64,000 nucleotides of DNA from Owenia fusiformis (GCA_903813345.2 CAIIXF020000008.1:21872822-21936821), one strand, 5' to 3'; shown: positions 45,135 through 57,492, numbered from the stretch's first letter. Program-made: numbers and translations. The notes: a model not told the origin generated them from the sequence alone.

Positions 45135-46232
45135 ATGGCATATCGAGACTATTTGAAGAAACTATACTATGACAGTCAGCATTCTGGAGCATTTGCCGGG
45201 CCCGAGAAACTCTATAGGACTGTGCTGAACGACGGAAAATATCAGCTGTCTCGTTATCAGATAAAGAAATGGTTGGACAATCAAGAATCCTATAGTCTGC
45301 AGAGACCTTATAAGAAACGATTCGCTCGTAACAAAGTATATGTCTCGCATATTGACGAACAATGGGATGCAGATCTTATGGATGTCTCTAATATATCATC
45401 GCAGAATGACGGGATAAAGTATATCCTGGTTGCGATTGACATTATGTCTCGCTTTGCCTGGGTTAGACCGCTACACTCCAAAACTGGAAAGGCAGTGGCG
45501 GAGGCTTTCGATGATATATTGAAAGAAGGTCGACAACCAGATGTCACTAGGACGGACAAAGGTCAAGAATTCCGCGCTAAGGTTGTACAAACATTGTTGA
45601 ATAGATGGGGAGTCCGAAATTTTGTTATGGGTAATACTCCCAAGGCCAACTATGCAGAAAGATTGATAAAGACGTTAAAGACTAAAATAATGAGATATAT
45701 CACATACAAACAGAACTATAGATTTGTAGACAATTTACAAAATTTTGTTAAAAGTTATAATGCTACTTGGCATAGGGGAATAAAAATGGCTCCTAAAAAT
45801 GTATCTAAAGATGATGAACTTACCATTTGGTGGCGGATGTATTATCCTAAATCAACTATCGTTAAAACAAAATCTAATCACATCTTTAAATTCCCCATTG
45901 GAGCCTTGGTTAGAATTACCCAGTTGAAACATGTTTTTAGTAGAGAATATGACCAACATTGGACAGGGGAAATTTTTAAAGTAACGAAACGTTTCATCAG
46001 ACAGGGGTTACCATTGTATCGTTTAAAAGATTTTCATGATGAAGATATCAAGGGTACTTTTTACCAATCCGAGCTCCAACGAGTACAAGCGAACGAGGAT
46101 GATATTTGGAAAGTTGAAAGGATCTTGAAAACACGTGTCAGACGAGGTCAACAAGAACATTTAGTGCGTTGGCAATATTGGCCTAAGAAGTTTGACTCGT
46201 GGGTTAAAGATTCAGATATTACATCATTGTAA
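45135..46232 (+). CDS. int: Polinton retroviral-like integrase with chromodomain
   Basis: The frame opens upstream at 45072, but the first ATG is 45135, giving 365 codons. The order matches Polinton integrases: an N-terminal QHSGAFAGPEKLYRTV block, the rve catalytic core with Asp80 (DADLMDVS), Asp141 (TDKGQEF) and Glu175 (NYAERLIKTLK), an SH3-like DNA-binding region (FPIGALVRI then YRLKDF), and a C-terminal chromodomain (VERILKTRVRRG then VRWQYWPKKFDSWV, about residues 325-360). All three acidic residues are present and the frame is intact. It would insert the element; the chromodomain may steer it to marked chromatin. Confidence 0.85.
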   Translation: MAYRDYLKKLYYDSQHSGAFAGPEKLYRTVLNDGKYQLSRYQIKKWLDNQESYSLQRPYKKRFARNKVYVSHIDEQWDADLMDVSNISSQNDGIKYILVAIDIMSRFAWVRPLHSKTGKAVAEAFDDILKEGRQPDVTRTDKGQEFRAKVVQTLLNRWGVRNFVMGNTPKANYAERLIKTLKTKIMRYITYKQNYRFVDNLQNFVKSYNATWHRGIKMAPKNVSKDDELTIWWRMYYPKSTIVKTKSNHIFKFPIGALVRITQLKHVFSREYDQHWTGEIFKVTKRFIRQGLPLYRLKDFHDEDIKGTFYQSELQRVQANEDDIWKVERILKTRVRRGQQEHLVRWQYWPKKFDSWVKDSDITSL

Positions 46233-46511
46233 ATAAAATATAATCATGTATTTCCTATTGGATATTGCAAACTGTAAATAAACATATAAATGTGTATAAA
46301 AAATAAATGAAATGCTTTGTTCCTTAATTTAACATATCCATAATGATTGGGCTTTAATGAGAGTGAAAGAAACCAATGAGTATAACGGTTTATCAAGGGG
46401 AAATATATTTTCGAAATCTTAAATCTAAATTAAAACTCATGATACATTATCCAATGAACGTTTGACATTCACTTAGCACAACCCCTTAGAGATACACGGA
46501 TGTGAACCACC
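46230..46511 (+). other. Integrase 3' region with polyadenylation signals
   Basis: AATAAA occurs just after the stop codon and again within the next 80 bp (AAATAAACATATAAATG and AAAAATAAATGAAATG), fitting a 3' UTR before the right terminal repeat. Confidence 0.45.
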
Positions 46512-47087
46512 CCCTTGAGTTATACAGGGGAGCACCACCCCATTGATTTGTACAGGCGAGCACCACCCCATAGAGTTATACAGGCTGGCACCACCCTATT
46601 GGTTTGTACAGGCGAGCACCACCCCATAGAGTTATACAGGCGAGCACCACCCCATAGAGTTATACAGGCTGGCACCACCCCATTGATTTGTACAGGCGAG
46701 CACCACCCCATAGCGTTATATAGGCTATACAGGCACCACCCCATAGACCTCTATAGGATGAGAAGGTACCGCCTCATAGAACTATACAGTAAAACAAAAG
46801 GGTTATGTAATAGGGGTGGGTCAGTTCTCTCCTTTTGACAACTACTGAGGAATTTGACGGTTGAACCTACACGCAAATATTGCTATCAAAAACGAAAATA
46901 TCTTCGTTCTGCCAATAAACCCATACAATTTGCGATTCAACTATATGAAAAGAATTCTAAAATACTCAGGAATGTATCGAGGTAGGTCATTTATGTGTGC
47001 AATGCATAGTTCATTCTCCGACATTGTAGAAACACAGGCTTACTAATGAATCGGGCCTACGACCACAACGACCACGTAGGATGCGAT
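46512..47087. repeat. Polinton right terminal inverted repeat
   Basis: Inverted copy of 38038-38690. It starts on the inside with CACCACCCCATAGAGTTATA half-units and ends CGTAGGATGCGAT. The half-unit number and a few bases differ from the left copy. Frames at 46515-46838 are translations of the tandem half-units. Confidence 0.85.
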
Positions 47088-47998
47088 GAGTCAAAACATG
47101 AAAGTTTTCTCCCCAATGCACCATTTTTATTCCAGTCTTGCCTTTTTGATGCCTTAGCCCTTTACTTTTAACACCACATAATCAATTTAATCTCATATTT
47201 CGATGACAGCCTGTATCCTTACTACTACATTGTTCATCACATTTGATAATAATTCCAGTGGAATGTTATGGATTTCTCTTCGGATGTTGCCCTTAAGTTG
47301 TTCTATGTCTTTTTGCTTGGGATGAGCATTAAAACACTCCTTCAAATAGGCACAGAGAAAGATGTTTGAGGATGACGATGGCAGAACAAACACAGAGGAT
47401 CAGGTCAATTATCGGCAAATGATTCGGGAGTTACCTTCCAGAGTTATTCAGGCTAGCCTGGAGACCAAATTATATCCAAATGAAAACACTGTGGTCTCAA
47501 ATTGATTGAGCCCCTCTACACACAACAAAGGCAACACTAGAATCCCAACCAATGCAGTTTCTTGAATGCCTGATCTCTCTGTATAAAGGGGCTATAAGAC
47601 ATTCTGAGGGCCTCCCTATTCACCAGATTTGACAGCCCATACTTTTTTATCTGGGGCTATTTGAAGGACCATTTTTATGTTAAACCCCAGCTAAGAGACC
47701 TAGAACAACTTAAGACCAGCATCCGAACAGAAATCAAAGCATTCCACCAGAAATATCAAATATGGTGAACAATGTAGTAGTAAGGATGCAGACTGTCATC
47801 GAAATATGAAATTACATTGGTTATGTGGTGTAAAAGGTAACGGGTTAAAGTATCAAAAGGCAAAACTGAATTAAAAACTGTGTATAGGGGAAAAAACTTT
47901 CATGTTTTGACTACAAAACCATGCAAGAATTGTCTGAAAATATTGATTGGTTTGTCTATGCTGTTGATATACTTTTGGGTACATTTTTTTGAGACACC
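47088..47998. mobile_element. Fold-back mariner fragment right of the Polinton
   Basis: Two inverted copies of a mariner 3' region meet head to head: CAAAACATGAAAGTTTTCTC near 47093 and its complement near 47900. The outer end is GGGTACATTTTTTTGAGACACC. The - strand copy encodes a transposase tail (FLCAYLKECFNAHPKQ, then IEQLKGNIRREI); the + strand copy encodes FTRFDSP, FIWGYLKDHFYVKP and DLEQLKTSIRTEI, typical of Tc1/mariner C-termini. Both are broken. Confidence 0.65.
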
Positions 47999-49030
47999 CT
48001 ATATAAACCTTGACGTACTGTAGATTCACTGACTTGAGTCAATTTCTTTCGAAACTTACTTCCATATAATTATAGAGTCTACCAGGATTGGAAACAGAAA
48101 TTCAAAAAATGAAGTTACCTTTCTTATTTCCCACGCGGTAGTATCTCTTCGGGGCGTATCGAAACCACTCCGTCCCGAAAAACCGTTAATTTGAATTTAA
48201 AACCTACCCCAGTGTTTGAAAATCAAGGATTGTGAGTCTCACACTTCACCGTTTTTCTTCAAACTTGTTCCGTACAAAGCTTCACAGAAATACCTTTCAG
48301 TCGATACATTGTTTTCGTGTACAAAGTACCTCGTTTTAGCGGCGTTTTGGTCCCCAGCTGCGAGATAAAGCAAATTTTCATAACTTTCAACTGTAAGTCA
48401 AGTTATCTCGCCAGTCTTTTACCCATTCTCGCTCATAATTTCAGAATGGACTCCCATTACAACCTTTCATCGCTACGTTTCGATTTTTGGGCATCAAACG
48501 CAGCAGTTTCTAAATCATCCACACATCTCTTAAGATTTGACTAATACGTCCCGTCACCTTCCACTACGCCCCGCCGAGTCTATGACTACAAACGTGGAGT
48601 TGTATTCTAAAACATTTTGTTCATCGTTGTGTAATTTTACATAGGTTTGCCTTGGTCGATTCTTAACACCAGTCTTAAGTTTAGCAATCATACGGAGTAT
48701 AACTATAACTGATTGCATGAAATTGATAATTTAAATGTTTGTGAAGATGTTGCTTTTTAACTTTAATTATGTAATTGTCCTGTATTTGATTTTGTGAGGA
48801 AACCAAGTGTCTGGTTTGAAACACAATAAAATCTGGAATCTTGTTTTGCTAATGTTCAACATAAATAATTTATAAATTATCGGCCGAGGGCAGATGGGTT
48901 TGTAGAAAAAACCGGGTACCGGGTACCGGGTACTAAATCCTCCATGCGGGATTCCAACTTGGTACCCGGTACCCGGTCGAGAAAGTACCCGGTCGAAAAA
49001 ACCGGGTACCCAAAAACTGGGCATACGTTT

Positions 49031-50264
49031 CTTCACAGACTAGAACAGGAATAAAGCTTGTAATCCCTTTATTTACGTCATATTTGCTATTCCCTCTGAC
49101 CAAGGATGAAACTAAGCATTTAAAGGTAATAAAAAGTAAACGTTAAAACACAATTCACGACAGGGGCGAAGGTAGGCCATTTTCCAGAGTACGTTAGATC
49201 TACCGTTTTCTACCAACGATAACAAATATTTCTGAAAATACGTGTATGTCAAGGTAACATCTCCATATAATCATGAAATGGGACGCAATCATTAATGTCA
49301 TATGATATGATTATAAACATGATTATTTAGTTTAACTTAAACTGTATAAACGGTGAACATTGTTTCAAGCTCTTTGCTGCAATGTATTCTTCATTGTACG
49401 AATATAAAACACGTTATCTATTTATTATTTTATAATACATGTAATAGTAATAGTGATTTAGTTTATTTGTTTATAATACATTGTTTTAGTGAACTGGATT
49501 TGGATTCAGTGGTCGTCTTCGAATGAACATTCATTTGTCATGTTAACCTCCAAGATACAATGGTCAACTTTTGCTTTTACGTTTAATCATAATCAAGGCT
49601 TTCCCTTTTCCTGTCAGATCATGAATGCCAGACTTCACCAAGTATTTAAATTATTTTTTTGCGTTTTATCATCCTTCCCAAAAGCTACAATTCATGCATA
49701 TGGTACAAATACTACTTACCGACTTTGGTTTATCATTGTTTTGTTGCAAATATGGGGATGTTTCCACGACTTGAACCTAGGGGTTTATATAGACGGGACT
49801 TCCCCTTTTCATAATGTCATTACATGTATATATTTTTCTGTTTTGTAGGTTCCCGTGGGTAAGATACAGAAGGGGCATAGACACAACAGTGGCGTTTTTC
49901 AAGTTATAGCCGTGGAATTATATAGTTTATGCATCTTGCCTCAAGCGACGTGTTAAGTCTGACGTGTTAACCCTAAAAATGTTTATCCCATATTGGGTTT
50001 GAGAAACACAGTTGCTGAATACAAGTGCAAACTATGAAATAACCATATATACAATAATACAATTTTAGATAATGTTTGGCATGCATTGTGTTTCTGTTTC
50101 ATTGTTAAATCAGTTGAAAGTATATACAAAGAAGTTATTCACCAGGAGGGATTTGCTATGTGGAATATCACATGATATTAATATTTCCCGAGGGAACGCA
50201 GTAACAGAGTGAAATATTGATACCATCCGAGGAATATTCTCAATATCATCCCGACAGGTGAATA
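49031..50264. other. Interior of nested element, nothing recognised
   Basis: AT-rich DNA. The frame at 49489-49848 (119 codons, + strand) has no recognisable domain or upstream signals and may be chance. Confidence 0.4.
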
Positions 50265-50505
50265 ACGACCTTATACCATGGTCAAGAGTAACATATACCT
50301 AAAATCCTTTTTGAATGAGAGAAAATGTTTGAAAAAATGAAAAATTTTGAAACAAATAACTTTTTTGAAAATTGAAAATTTTTGAATAAATACCCGGGTT
50401 GATATCCATATCATCCCTCTAATCCCAATATCATCCATATCCCAAATATGTGATTTATCACTTACTATTATATACTGAGATATTGCTCTGACCATGGTAT
50501 AAAAA
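50265..50505. mobile_element. Short palindromic repeat around ACCATGGT
   Basis: TTATACCATGGTCAAGAGTA near 50271 and the complement TGACCATGGTATAA near 50490 bound a segment with GATGATATGG-type motifs. It is probably a MITE; the ends are short. Confidence 0.4.
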
Positions 50506-50947
50506 GAATAACTTATCATAAGCAGATTTCTTTTCAGGGTATTCAACGGCGATGTAGGACTTGAAATCTGCGTCACACATCCCGGACACACATTTCCTCG
50601 GATATTCTCAAATAAGCAGTTATACCTGTTTGCATGTTTTACTTTTGATTTGATTTGATTTGATTGTTTAAATTAGATAAAGTCTTTCAAATGCGGTCAA
50701 ATGTCACCAGTATCTGGAGGGTTGAGACTTTATTTAGGAATTAAATTAGAATAAGTATAACGTTGATCTTATTGATTTATTTTCTAAACCATTTTCCGTT
50801 TTGTCGCATGAGTTAGAAATAACTTGATTCCAGCTAAAATAGATAATGCGTTGCAATCATTTAAAGATTATCCTTCTGTTGTTTGTAACCATATTAATTA
50901 ATGAGCATATGTTTAGAGGTGCATGCGGGGGTGCTTGCCGTTTTATT

Positions 50948-51255
50948 TTGCCATCTACATTTTATATTATCAGCTCTTATCTTGATATGTTGAGAATTCT
51001 TCAGAGACAACTCCCAGACACTATCATGGACCGACTAAACACAGTAGCGGCCTGCTTTTGCCATGGGGATTTTTATTGCATAACTATGAAATTAGACTGT
51101 TAAAGGCAGACAAATTGCAAGCAAAATCAGATCAGATTATTTTGCCATCTACAATTTATATTGTTATCTGTCTTGATAAGTTGAGAATTCTTCAAGGATA
51201 TCTCCGAGAAACTAACATGGACTGGCTACATTATTCATAACCTGCTTTTGCCGGG
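50948..51255. repeat. Two-copy direct repeat, ~190-bp period
   Basis: ATTTTGCCATCTACATTTTA, AGTTGAGAATTCTTC-like and CCTGCTTTTGCC occur in the same order twice (50948 and 51138 starts). A poly-G tract and a poly-C tract (51250-51320) follow. Confidence 0.65.
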
Positions 51256-51329
51256 GGGGGGGGGGTCAGGCCCGTCAGAAACCTGTCTTCAAGGGGGTGC
51301 GATTTTACCCCCCCCCCCCGTGGGCCTAA

Positions 51330-52007
51330 TCCGTTTCTATTTCCCTACCCAACATGGACTGAGTGCGTGTTTGCGTGGGTGAAGGGGTTGGTATAATGGG
51401 GTTTCTTGAGAAGGGCAGTCAGAAATGGCAGTCTTGGCAGTCAGAAATTATTGACGCCACCCCTTCCCCTTTATCAAATGCTCATGACTTGAAATGCTGA
51501 ACTATGCTTTATGTGCATTGCAACAATATCAAAATCAGAATTACGCATTGTTTTCTAGTAACATTCAACAAAAACAAACGTTCAACAAATTGAGACGTCT
51601 GATTGCTTATTCCAGCGACCGTTTCCCGTCATTACATTGCAATGGCATTGTTGGCAGAGGAAATCGAGTCTGTATTGATCTGTATTGTATTGAATATGTG
51701 ATTATATAGATAAAAGGAAGTGAGAGGAAAAGCAACTTTTGAGAAATCGAAATTATTTGATACCATTCGCACAGACATTCAATAGGCAAGTTGTTTTTAT
51801 TTATTTCATTCCTATCCAACAGCAATCATCCATGACTTTTGATGAAGTGAAATCAACTATTCAGGCTTCATGATCTTGTGGAACTTCAATAAGGGAACGA
51901 AGGTTTTATCCTCATTATAAACAAATGCAAGAACCTTGAAGTATATTAATCCTTAATAATCTAGGAACTGTTTTGGAGGGGGTCTTATATCTATGTCACT
52001 CCACCAC
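51330..52007. other. Interior of nested element, nothing recognised
   Basis: No supported frame or repeat. Overlapping short frames near 51494-51825 lie on both strands and lack domains. Confidence 0.4.
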
Positions 52008-52092
52008 AAGTAGACACATTTGTCTCCAACTTTTTTTTGTGGACGATCGATGTTTGGCGGTTGGTGTTTGACGTTTGGCATCTGTAACAAAA
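52008..52092. repeat. 'GTCACCACC' family repeat, reversed copy
   Basis: GTCTCCAACTTTTTTTTGTG, a GTTTGGCGGTTGG stretch and TCTGTAACAAAATG are the reverse complement of the family landmarks. Confidence 0.5.
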
Positions 52093-53497
52093 TGTAATCA
52101 CACAGGCAGATTAATAGTACTTTGAGTAATGATTATTATAGATTATACCTAGGATGATCCTAGGTTATACATGTAGTGTCATCTTGTTCATGGGAATCAA
52201 CTTGAATCGCATAAGCCGACATTTGACAGCAGTTTGATTTTTCATCGAACATAATTGCAATCAATTTCCATGATATTTGGAAAGAGCAAACATTTTGAAA
52301 GCAAATGTAATCAAGTTTCGGGATTTCTGATATAGTTCAATCAAGCTTTGAAGAAATTAACTTCATTTCCCCATTGTATCCTCAGAGAATTAAACTAAGT
52401 GGAGACATTACATATGTATACTGTTTTGTAATTTCAAATTGATATCATATTACGCCTTTAGTGTAGGCTACGTGGCGCAATTGTAATTATTCTCAATTAT
52501 CCATTTAAAATGCAACTGTATTCTAAGATCCAAGGCCTGCACTTTATTGTGTTCAGTACTATGCAAAGGCGTAGTGAGGGGGGATGGGTGCGACCCCGAT
52601 AACCAATAAAATAGAACCATTGGATAGAAGAAACGAGCTTTAAATTCTCCATTTCGCTGTTCGCTCTTTGAATCAGAACGTTCGCATATATGGTGCATAT
52701 ATGTACTCAAAAAGGACAAAATTTGATTGGTCAATATTTTTCAACGATGCATTTCGTGTAGCTATTTGTGAGACCCGAAAGTTCTAAATCAAATTAATTA
52801 CGCAATTTTGTTTTTACACCCGCAAGCTAAATAAAAAAATGACGCCATCGGAATTCTTCTTCTTTGTCATTGAATTAATAGTCAGTATACCAGATTTAAT
52901 CAATAAAAGATTATACAATTAACAACAAAATTCGGAAACGAGTATGTAAGATTTGCTTTCGAACCACTAAACTTGACCTAGATAATAGCGACGTGTCTTC
53001 TTTGGTCAAATGCTCAGTTGTTTGTGGGTTTTCAACGTAACTCTATAATGTAATATGAAGATGAGTACTTTTATTCAGTTGTTGCATCGATGTTACAGTT
53101 TGTAGTGCGGTAATATTGGCATGAACGTGTTGAAAGTCGAATGGAATTGCTTTTTCCAATATGGCGACTAGTCACGTGACTTCTTCTCTTCCGGAATATA
53201 CTCCCATTTTCAATCATTGTTTTCACCCCGTTAGGAGCCAATAAAATGAAAAAATATATATGTTATATAAAGATTATTAAAAGACTAATTGTTTCTGATA
53301 GTTTGTTTTCTCCGATCGCATGGAGATTCGATCGAAAATATCGCTTGAAAAATGGGTATGAAAATCCCCATGTTAAACCAACGGGGAAAAACAAGGTAGA
53401 AAAATTTTGTTCCCCCGCGAACTGCATCATGGGAAATATTTTGACCTTATAAGGAAAAACTTTCGCGCCATCTTTATTAGAGATTCAATACTACCGA

Positions 53498-53615
53498 ATC
53501 CGCGATTTTAAGAATTGAAAGCGTCTAGCTCACTTTTATAGGCAGTTGCATCAATTTTTGTAAAATTCAAAACAAATCTTGAAAAAATTGGTTTTTGCCT
53601 TGCTCATGCCACGAT
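53498..53615. repeat. Left member of an inner inverted pair
   Basis: GCGTCTAGCTCA, TTTTTGTAAAATTCAAAACA and GCCACGATC match, in reverse complement, 60905-61000. Both lie inside the 12.5-kb element and may be a second set of arms or two copies of another repeat. The surroundings (52093-53497, 53616-54330) show nothing else I can name. Confidence 0.5.
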
Positions 53616-54330
53616 CGCCCCCGGCAACCTGACTGAAAGCTGGTTACGCCCCCGCTGTGTATTAAAATAACTCGCGACTTTTTGCTGGGAAGAGCGTCTG
53701 GGGACCAATATGACGCTAGCTTTTCCTACTTTTAATTTGAAAATTGAGAAATTGAATCATTATCAGGTCAGAGAGTGTTATGCATCGTACATGTGCATGT
53801 ACAATGTCCAGTTGGAACTGATAATTTTAAATTTCCGCTAATCACTTTGAAGCAAGTTAAAAGATCTCATCCTGAGAACTTGTAGATTTCATGGTCAATA
53901 TTTGAAGCAACTTGCAAAAACGTTGGAAGCGGTTGCCCTCGCCCTCCCGCCCCGGCCTCAAAACCTTTCAAACCATGCAATTTTTCACCATTCTGATCAC
54001 TTTTCGCATGATTTTTTGCCAAAACTGTCAAAAGTTACTCTCCTTGGCAATAGCCCCCCCCCTTCATTGGAAAAAACTTGCTACGGGCAAGACAGTACAT
54101 ACAGTACATGCACGACGCATGCAGTACATTCACCGGGGTACCCTGGCTTAATTTAAATGCATATTTGCAGACGATGAAGAAAAAAGATTATACTTGTTTA
54201 TAAAACAATTTTAAGAAATCAAAATATCCTGTTTGTGCCGGAAAGAGATCGCCGTATAGTTACTGATCAAAGATGTCAAATTGTGGGAATCGTGAATAAT
54301 GACCGTTCAGACCAGTTTTTAAAATACCAA

Positions 54331-54436
54331 CCACCGAACTCCGAACACAAACCATCTAACACCGTCCACAAGAAGTTGGAGACTATAACAATATGTCATT
54401 TGTCTCACCGATTCTGATGGTGACACAATAATAACC
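54331..54436. repeat. 'GTCACCACC' family repeat, copy 6
   Basis: CCACCGAACTCCGAACACAA, CACAAGAAGTTGGAGACTAT, AACAATATGTCA and GATGGTGACACAATAATA follow the family order. Confidence 0.55.
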
Positions 54437-54981
54437 CTTACATCCTCTCATGGATATACGAGCAGTCTTATATCCAATATCCAGTCTCATAATAATCAGA
54501 GGCATATTAATAATTTTTCATTTGACTTTATAAGCCTCTGTTATAAACATGGACGTCTATCCCGGTCAGATTATTCCCGGTCAATCATCATGCTACATGC
54601 AGGTAGCCATGCACAAAGATATGAAAAAAAACTGTCACAAGAAATGAAAACAAGAATTTTGTAAAGCAACTATAAGTCAAAAATTCAAAAAAAATCAACA
54701 ACAAAGCAACATAATTAACCGTTGAAAACGAAACGAAATAGTACACGCTCGGGTACAAGTTCTTTTAAAAACGTGTAACTCAACCTTCTTATAAAACAAA
54801 GCAAAGGAAATGTAAAGCTAGCGTTAAATCGTGGAATTAACAGCCTTTACTACTTTTTGAATATGAAGACTCTCTCTTTCAAGCATTCTAGTGCTTGGCT
54901 CTGATAAAAAATCAGAATGCTAGCTCTAATAAATAAAAATGTATAAACTTAAATATAGTACGCAAAATTCCTAAAGATTAA

Positions 54982-55062
54982 TTATTCGAAATGAATGTAG
55001 AGCTCGCCATCAAAATTGTCATCATCACTGTCAACAGACCTAAGCCAACTATTTATGAATAC
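54982..55062 (-). CDS. Candidate terminal exon, unknown gene
   Basis: On the - strand a TTATCTTCCAG acceptor precedes 27 codons reading VFINSWLRSVDSDDDNFDGE and ending YIHFE-stop. The clean acceptor and acidic stretch make it look like a last exon, perhaps of the nested element's own gene, but no upstream exon could be identified. A possible 53-codon frame lies near 55440-55610 on the same strand. It may be chance. Confidence 0.2.
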   Translation of the reverse strand, partial: VFINSWLRSVDSDDDNFDGELYIHFE

Positions 55063-55289
55063 CTGGAAGATAAATTTAACCCTTAATTATTAACTTTTAA
55101 GTGTTAACAATAAAACAAGAAACTACATGCATAACATGAAGTATAAACACCCGGGTATAAACGCATTGTTGGGCGCCGAGGTAGCATTCGCCAATTCAAC
55201 TGACGGCTGACAGATTACCCTTATGTATCTAATAGTTATGCAAATTAAAATATGTCCAAGTCATTTAAATATGAATAGTGACTGTCACG

Positions 55290-55435
55290 TTAAAAACTAG
55301 GTTAAACCACCAGCCGACATCTGGCAGGTGAATTCAACTCATTTAACTCATGAGTAGTACCTGCCACTATAAGTAATTGAGTTTACCACTGATAAAAAGT
55401 AGGTTAAACCACCAGCCGACAGCTGAATTCATGAA
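55290..55435. repeat. Direct repeat around AGGTTAAACCACCAGCCGAC
   Basis: The 20-mer occurs at about 55301 and 55402, each followed by a GCTG- or CTGG-containing segment and GAATTCA. The rest of 55063-56450 shows no supported gene; a TATATAAG near 55729 has no obvious transcript behind it. Confidence 0.5.
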
Positions 55436-56452
55436 TGCAACCTTAGTTCTGAATTATTTCGGAGCTGTTTCTGCTGAATCCCAGGATGCGTTTTACACCT
55501 TTCCTGAGTGAAGACCCCCCGCTTTTCTCTACGTTGTGTCCTCCTCGCATGTGTCCATGCATAACCCCAAACTTCACATGTCCGTCATGTCTGCAGCATT
55601 CCATTCATTGAAAGAACCTGTAAAAAAGAATATAATATTTAGCAGATGAGATATCAAATGGTGACTGAGACATCAAATGTTTGAACCACGGGTCTGGGTT
55701 AAATATTGTACTTGCTTAAATTACTGTATATAAGATGGGGCATGCAAGCTCGATTGTTTCTTCTGTGTTTGTTTTTACCCTAGCTTGTAAGATGAGTTTG
55801 AATTATTACCTGACGGGAGATGAAGAATTTACCATTGGCCTTATTTTACAATTATATTAGGCACAGTACACAATTTTTTTCAAAAATAAAATAACAGTTA
55901 CTATCTAGTTTTGGATTTGACGATCTGTGGAACTATAGAGTAAATTCTGCTTCTTTCTGCTTTTAGCATTGGCAAACGTATTTTAAATATTAAAAGGAAA
56001 CTAATTAATGTATGAACGATTGCCTTTCCCGGGGCTAATGACTATGACCGAATCACACTGAACGAAATGCTGTTAATGAACTGAGCGTCTTCTTTTTGAA
56101 CGATTAAAATCATTGTGAACAAATGAAGCTCCTCATTTTCAATTTGACTACTTCAGGCATCGGTTTTCCCAATCAAAAGTTTGTTCAAAAAGAATGTTCT
56201 TACTACTATGGATATCTTAAAAATGAATGTGAACTCAATGAATTTAAGGATTTCTGTATTATAGGCTAACTGGTTTGTGAAATATTTATTCTTTTATTGT
56301 AAATGATTTTGCGAAGTTTGTTTTCTCTATTTTGAGAGTACGCCTGTGCGTGCATGTAGCTACAGTAACTCTAGTTGAATGCATATGATGCTGTACAGAA
56401 AATAATTAATTACCCGTTTTTTATTAGTATTCTAGTATTAGTATATCCATGG

Positions 56453-56984
56453 GTCTCTTAAAACACGAGACGAAATCCCTGACATCAGAAAAGAACTTCG
56501 TGATTTGCACGATATTTTATTTAACTGTGATCACGAGCTTTGGCATCGTCAAATGTGGAATGACGGACGCAATGTTAATGGTAATAAAGTTAGAACATAT
56601 CGATTACATAAGACACACGCCATTGGTCCGGAATACTATGTTAATGCGAACCTCACTCGCTTTCAGAGGCGTGCAGCCCAACTTAGAAGCGGAACGTTGC
56701 CACTCAAATTAGAGACTGGGAGATACACCGACATTCCACTTAATGAGCGACTATGTCTCTGTGGCAACGCCGTGGAAACAGAAATTCATTTTGTTATAGA
56801 ATGTCACCTTTATGAGACTGAGAGGAGAGAGCTTTTGCATAAGGCCAGGTCGCTAATAGGGAATGACTTTGATACCACTAGTCTAGGACAGTATTGCTTA
56901 CTTATGAATTGTGAATTGTTGCAACGTTCCCTAGCAAAGACTGTAATTAAACTCTGTATGAAACGTCGAACATTCTTATATTAA
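56453..56984 (+). pseudogene. LINE (non-LTR retrotransposon) ORF2 C-terminus
   Basis: The frame reads RDEIPDIRKELRDLHDIL, then FQRRAAQLRSGTLPLKLETG, RYTDIPLNERLCLCG and EIHFVIEC. The GTLPL-ETGRY-ERLC-C-E-HF-C pattern is common at the C-terminus of invertebrate non-LTR reverse transcriptase proteins, downstream of the polymerase. No reverse transcriptase domain precedes it, so this is a typical 5'-truncated copy. The stop is at 56982-56984. Confidence 0.65.
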
Positions 56985-57121
56985 CTTATTAATCGAATTG
57001 TTGTTAAGTGTCTCATATGCCGACATCGGCAGGGCCAATGTTTTTTAATATCGTTTTAGTACTATGTAATATTTTATGGCGTGACACTATAATAAATAAT
57101 AAATACAAATACAATACAATA
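56985..57121 (+). mobile_element. LINE 3' UTR and tail
   Basis: It contains CTCATATGCCGACATCGGCA and ends GACACTATAATAAATAATAA, then ATACAAATACAATACAATAT. The tail is made of CAATA-type units, not poly-A. Confidence 0.55.
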
Positions 57122-57257
57122 TCTGTTGGCGGTGATGATGAAAATGCAACGTTCCACTTCCAAAAACTTACTTAATTGCCAGAAAGATTAATTTGTTTTC
57201 CATGTTGCACTTTATCACATGCTCTGTAAAATTCCAGTAATCTGATTGGTTGATTAC

Positions 57258-57492
57258 CGTGTGAGTTTTCCCGTCTCACACCAAGGAGGATTGGAAGCCA
57301 GGGTTCCAACTCGATATTCTTTAATCTCCACGCATGCGTCATTTGCTATTCGTGTCTGTATAATTTGTACGACTGCATGGAGAATGACCCGATACTCTCC
57401 AACAAAGCTATCGCTAGGTGATTGTTTTGCAGAATATCGGTGTTGCATTCTGGGAGCCAATCCTCCTTGGTCTCACACGGCCGTCTCACACG
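57258..57492. mobile_element. Palindromic MITE with TTAC duplication
   Basis: CGTGTGAG..CGTCTCACACCAAGGAGG at the left and CCTCCTTGGTCTCACACG..CTCACACG at the right are inverted. TTAC stands outside both ends (57254-57257 and 57493-57496). The inner segment TGCATTCTGGGAGCCAATCC also occurs at 33272-33483. Confidence 0.65.

Larger units (their letters stand above)
38038..47087 (+). mobile_element. Short Polinton/Maverick element, about 9 kb
   Basis: It has long terminal inverted repeats and three gene remnants on one strand, in the order DNA polymerase B, ATPase, integrase, the hallmark set of Polintons. Typical Polintons are 15-20 kb and also carry capsid and protease genes, which I cannot find; the whole interior between the repeats is about 7.8 kb. 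The element ends at ATCGCATCCTACG (left) and its complement (right); I saw no 6-bp target duplication. Mariner pieces abut both ends. Polymerase and ATPase are interrupted by introns. Confidence 0.8.

Noticed and set aside
46515-46838. 107-codon frame in the Polinton right end
   Set aside because: It translates the 28-bp tandem half-units of the terminal repeat; the left end gives the mirrored frame.
49489-49848. 119-codon + strand frame as a transposase of the 12.5-kb element
   Set aside because: No catalytic pattern, zinc-binding residues or splice context could be found.
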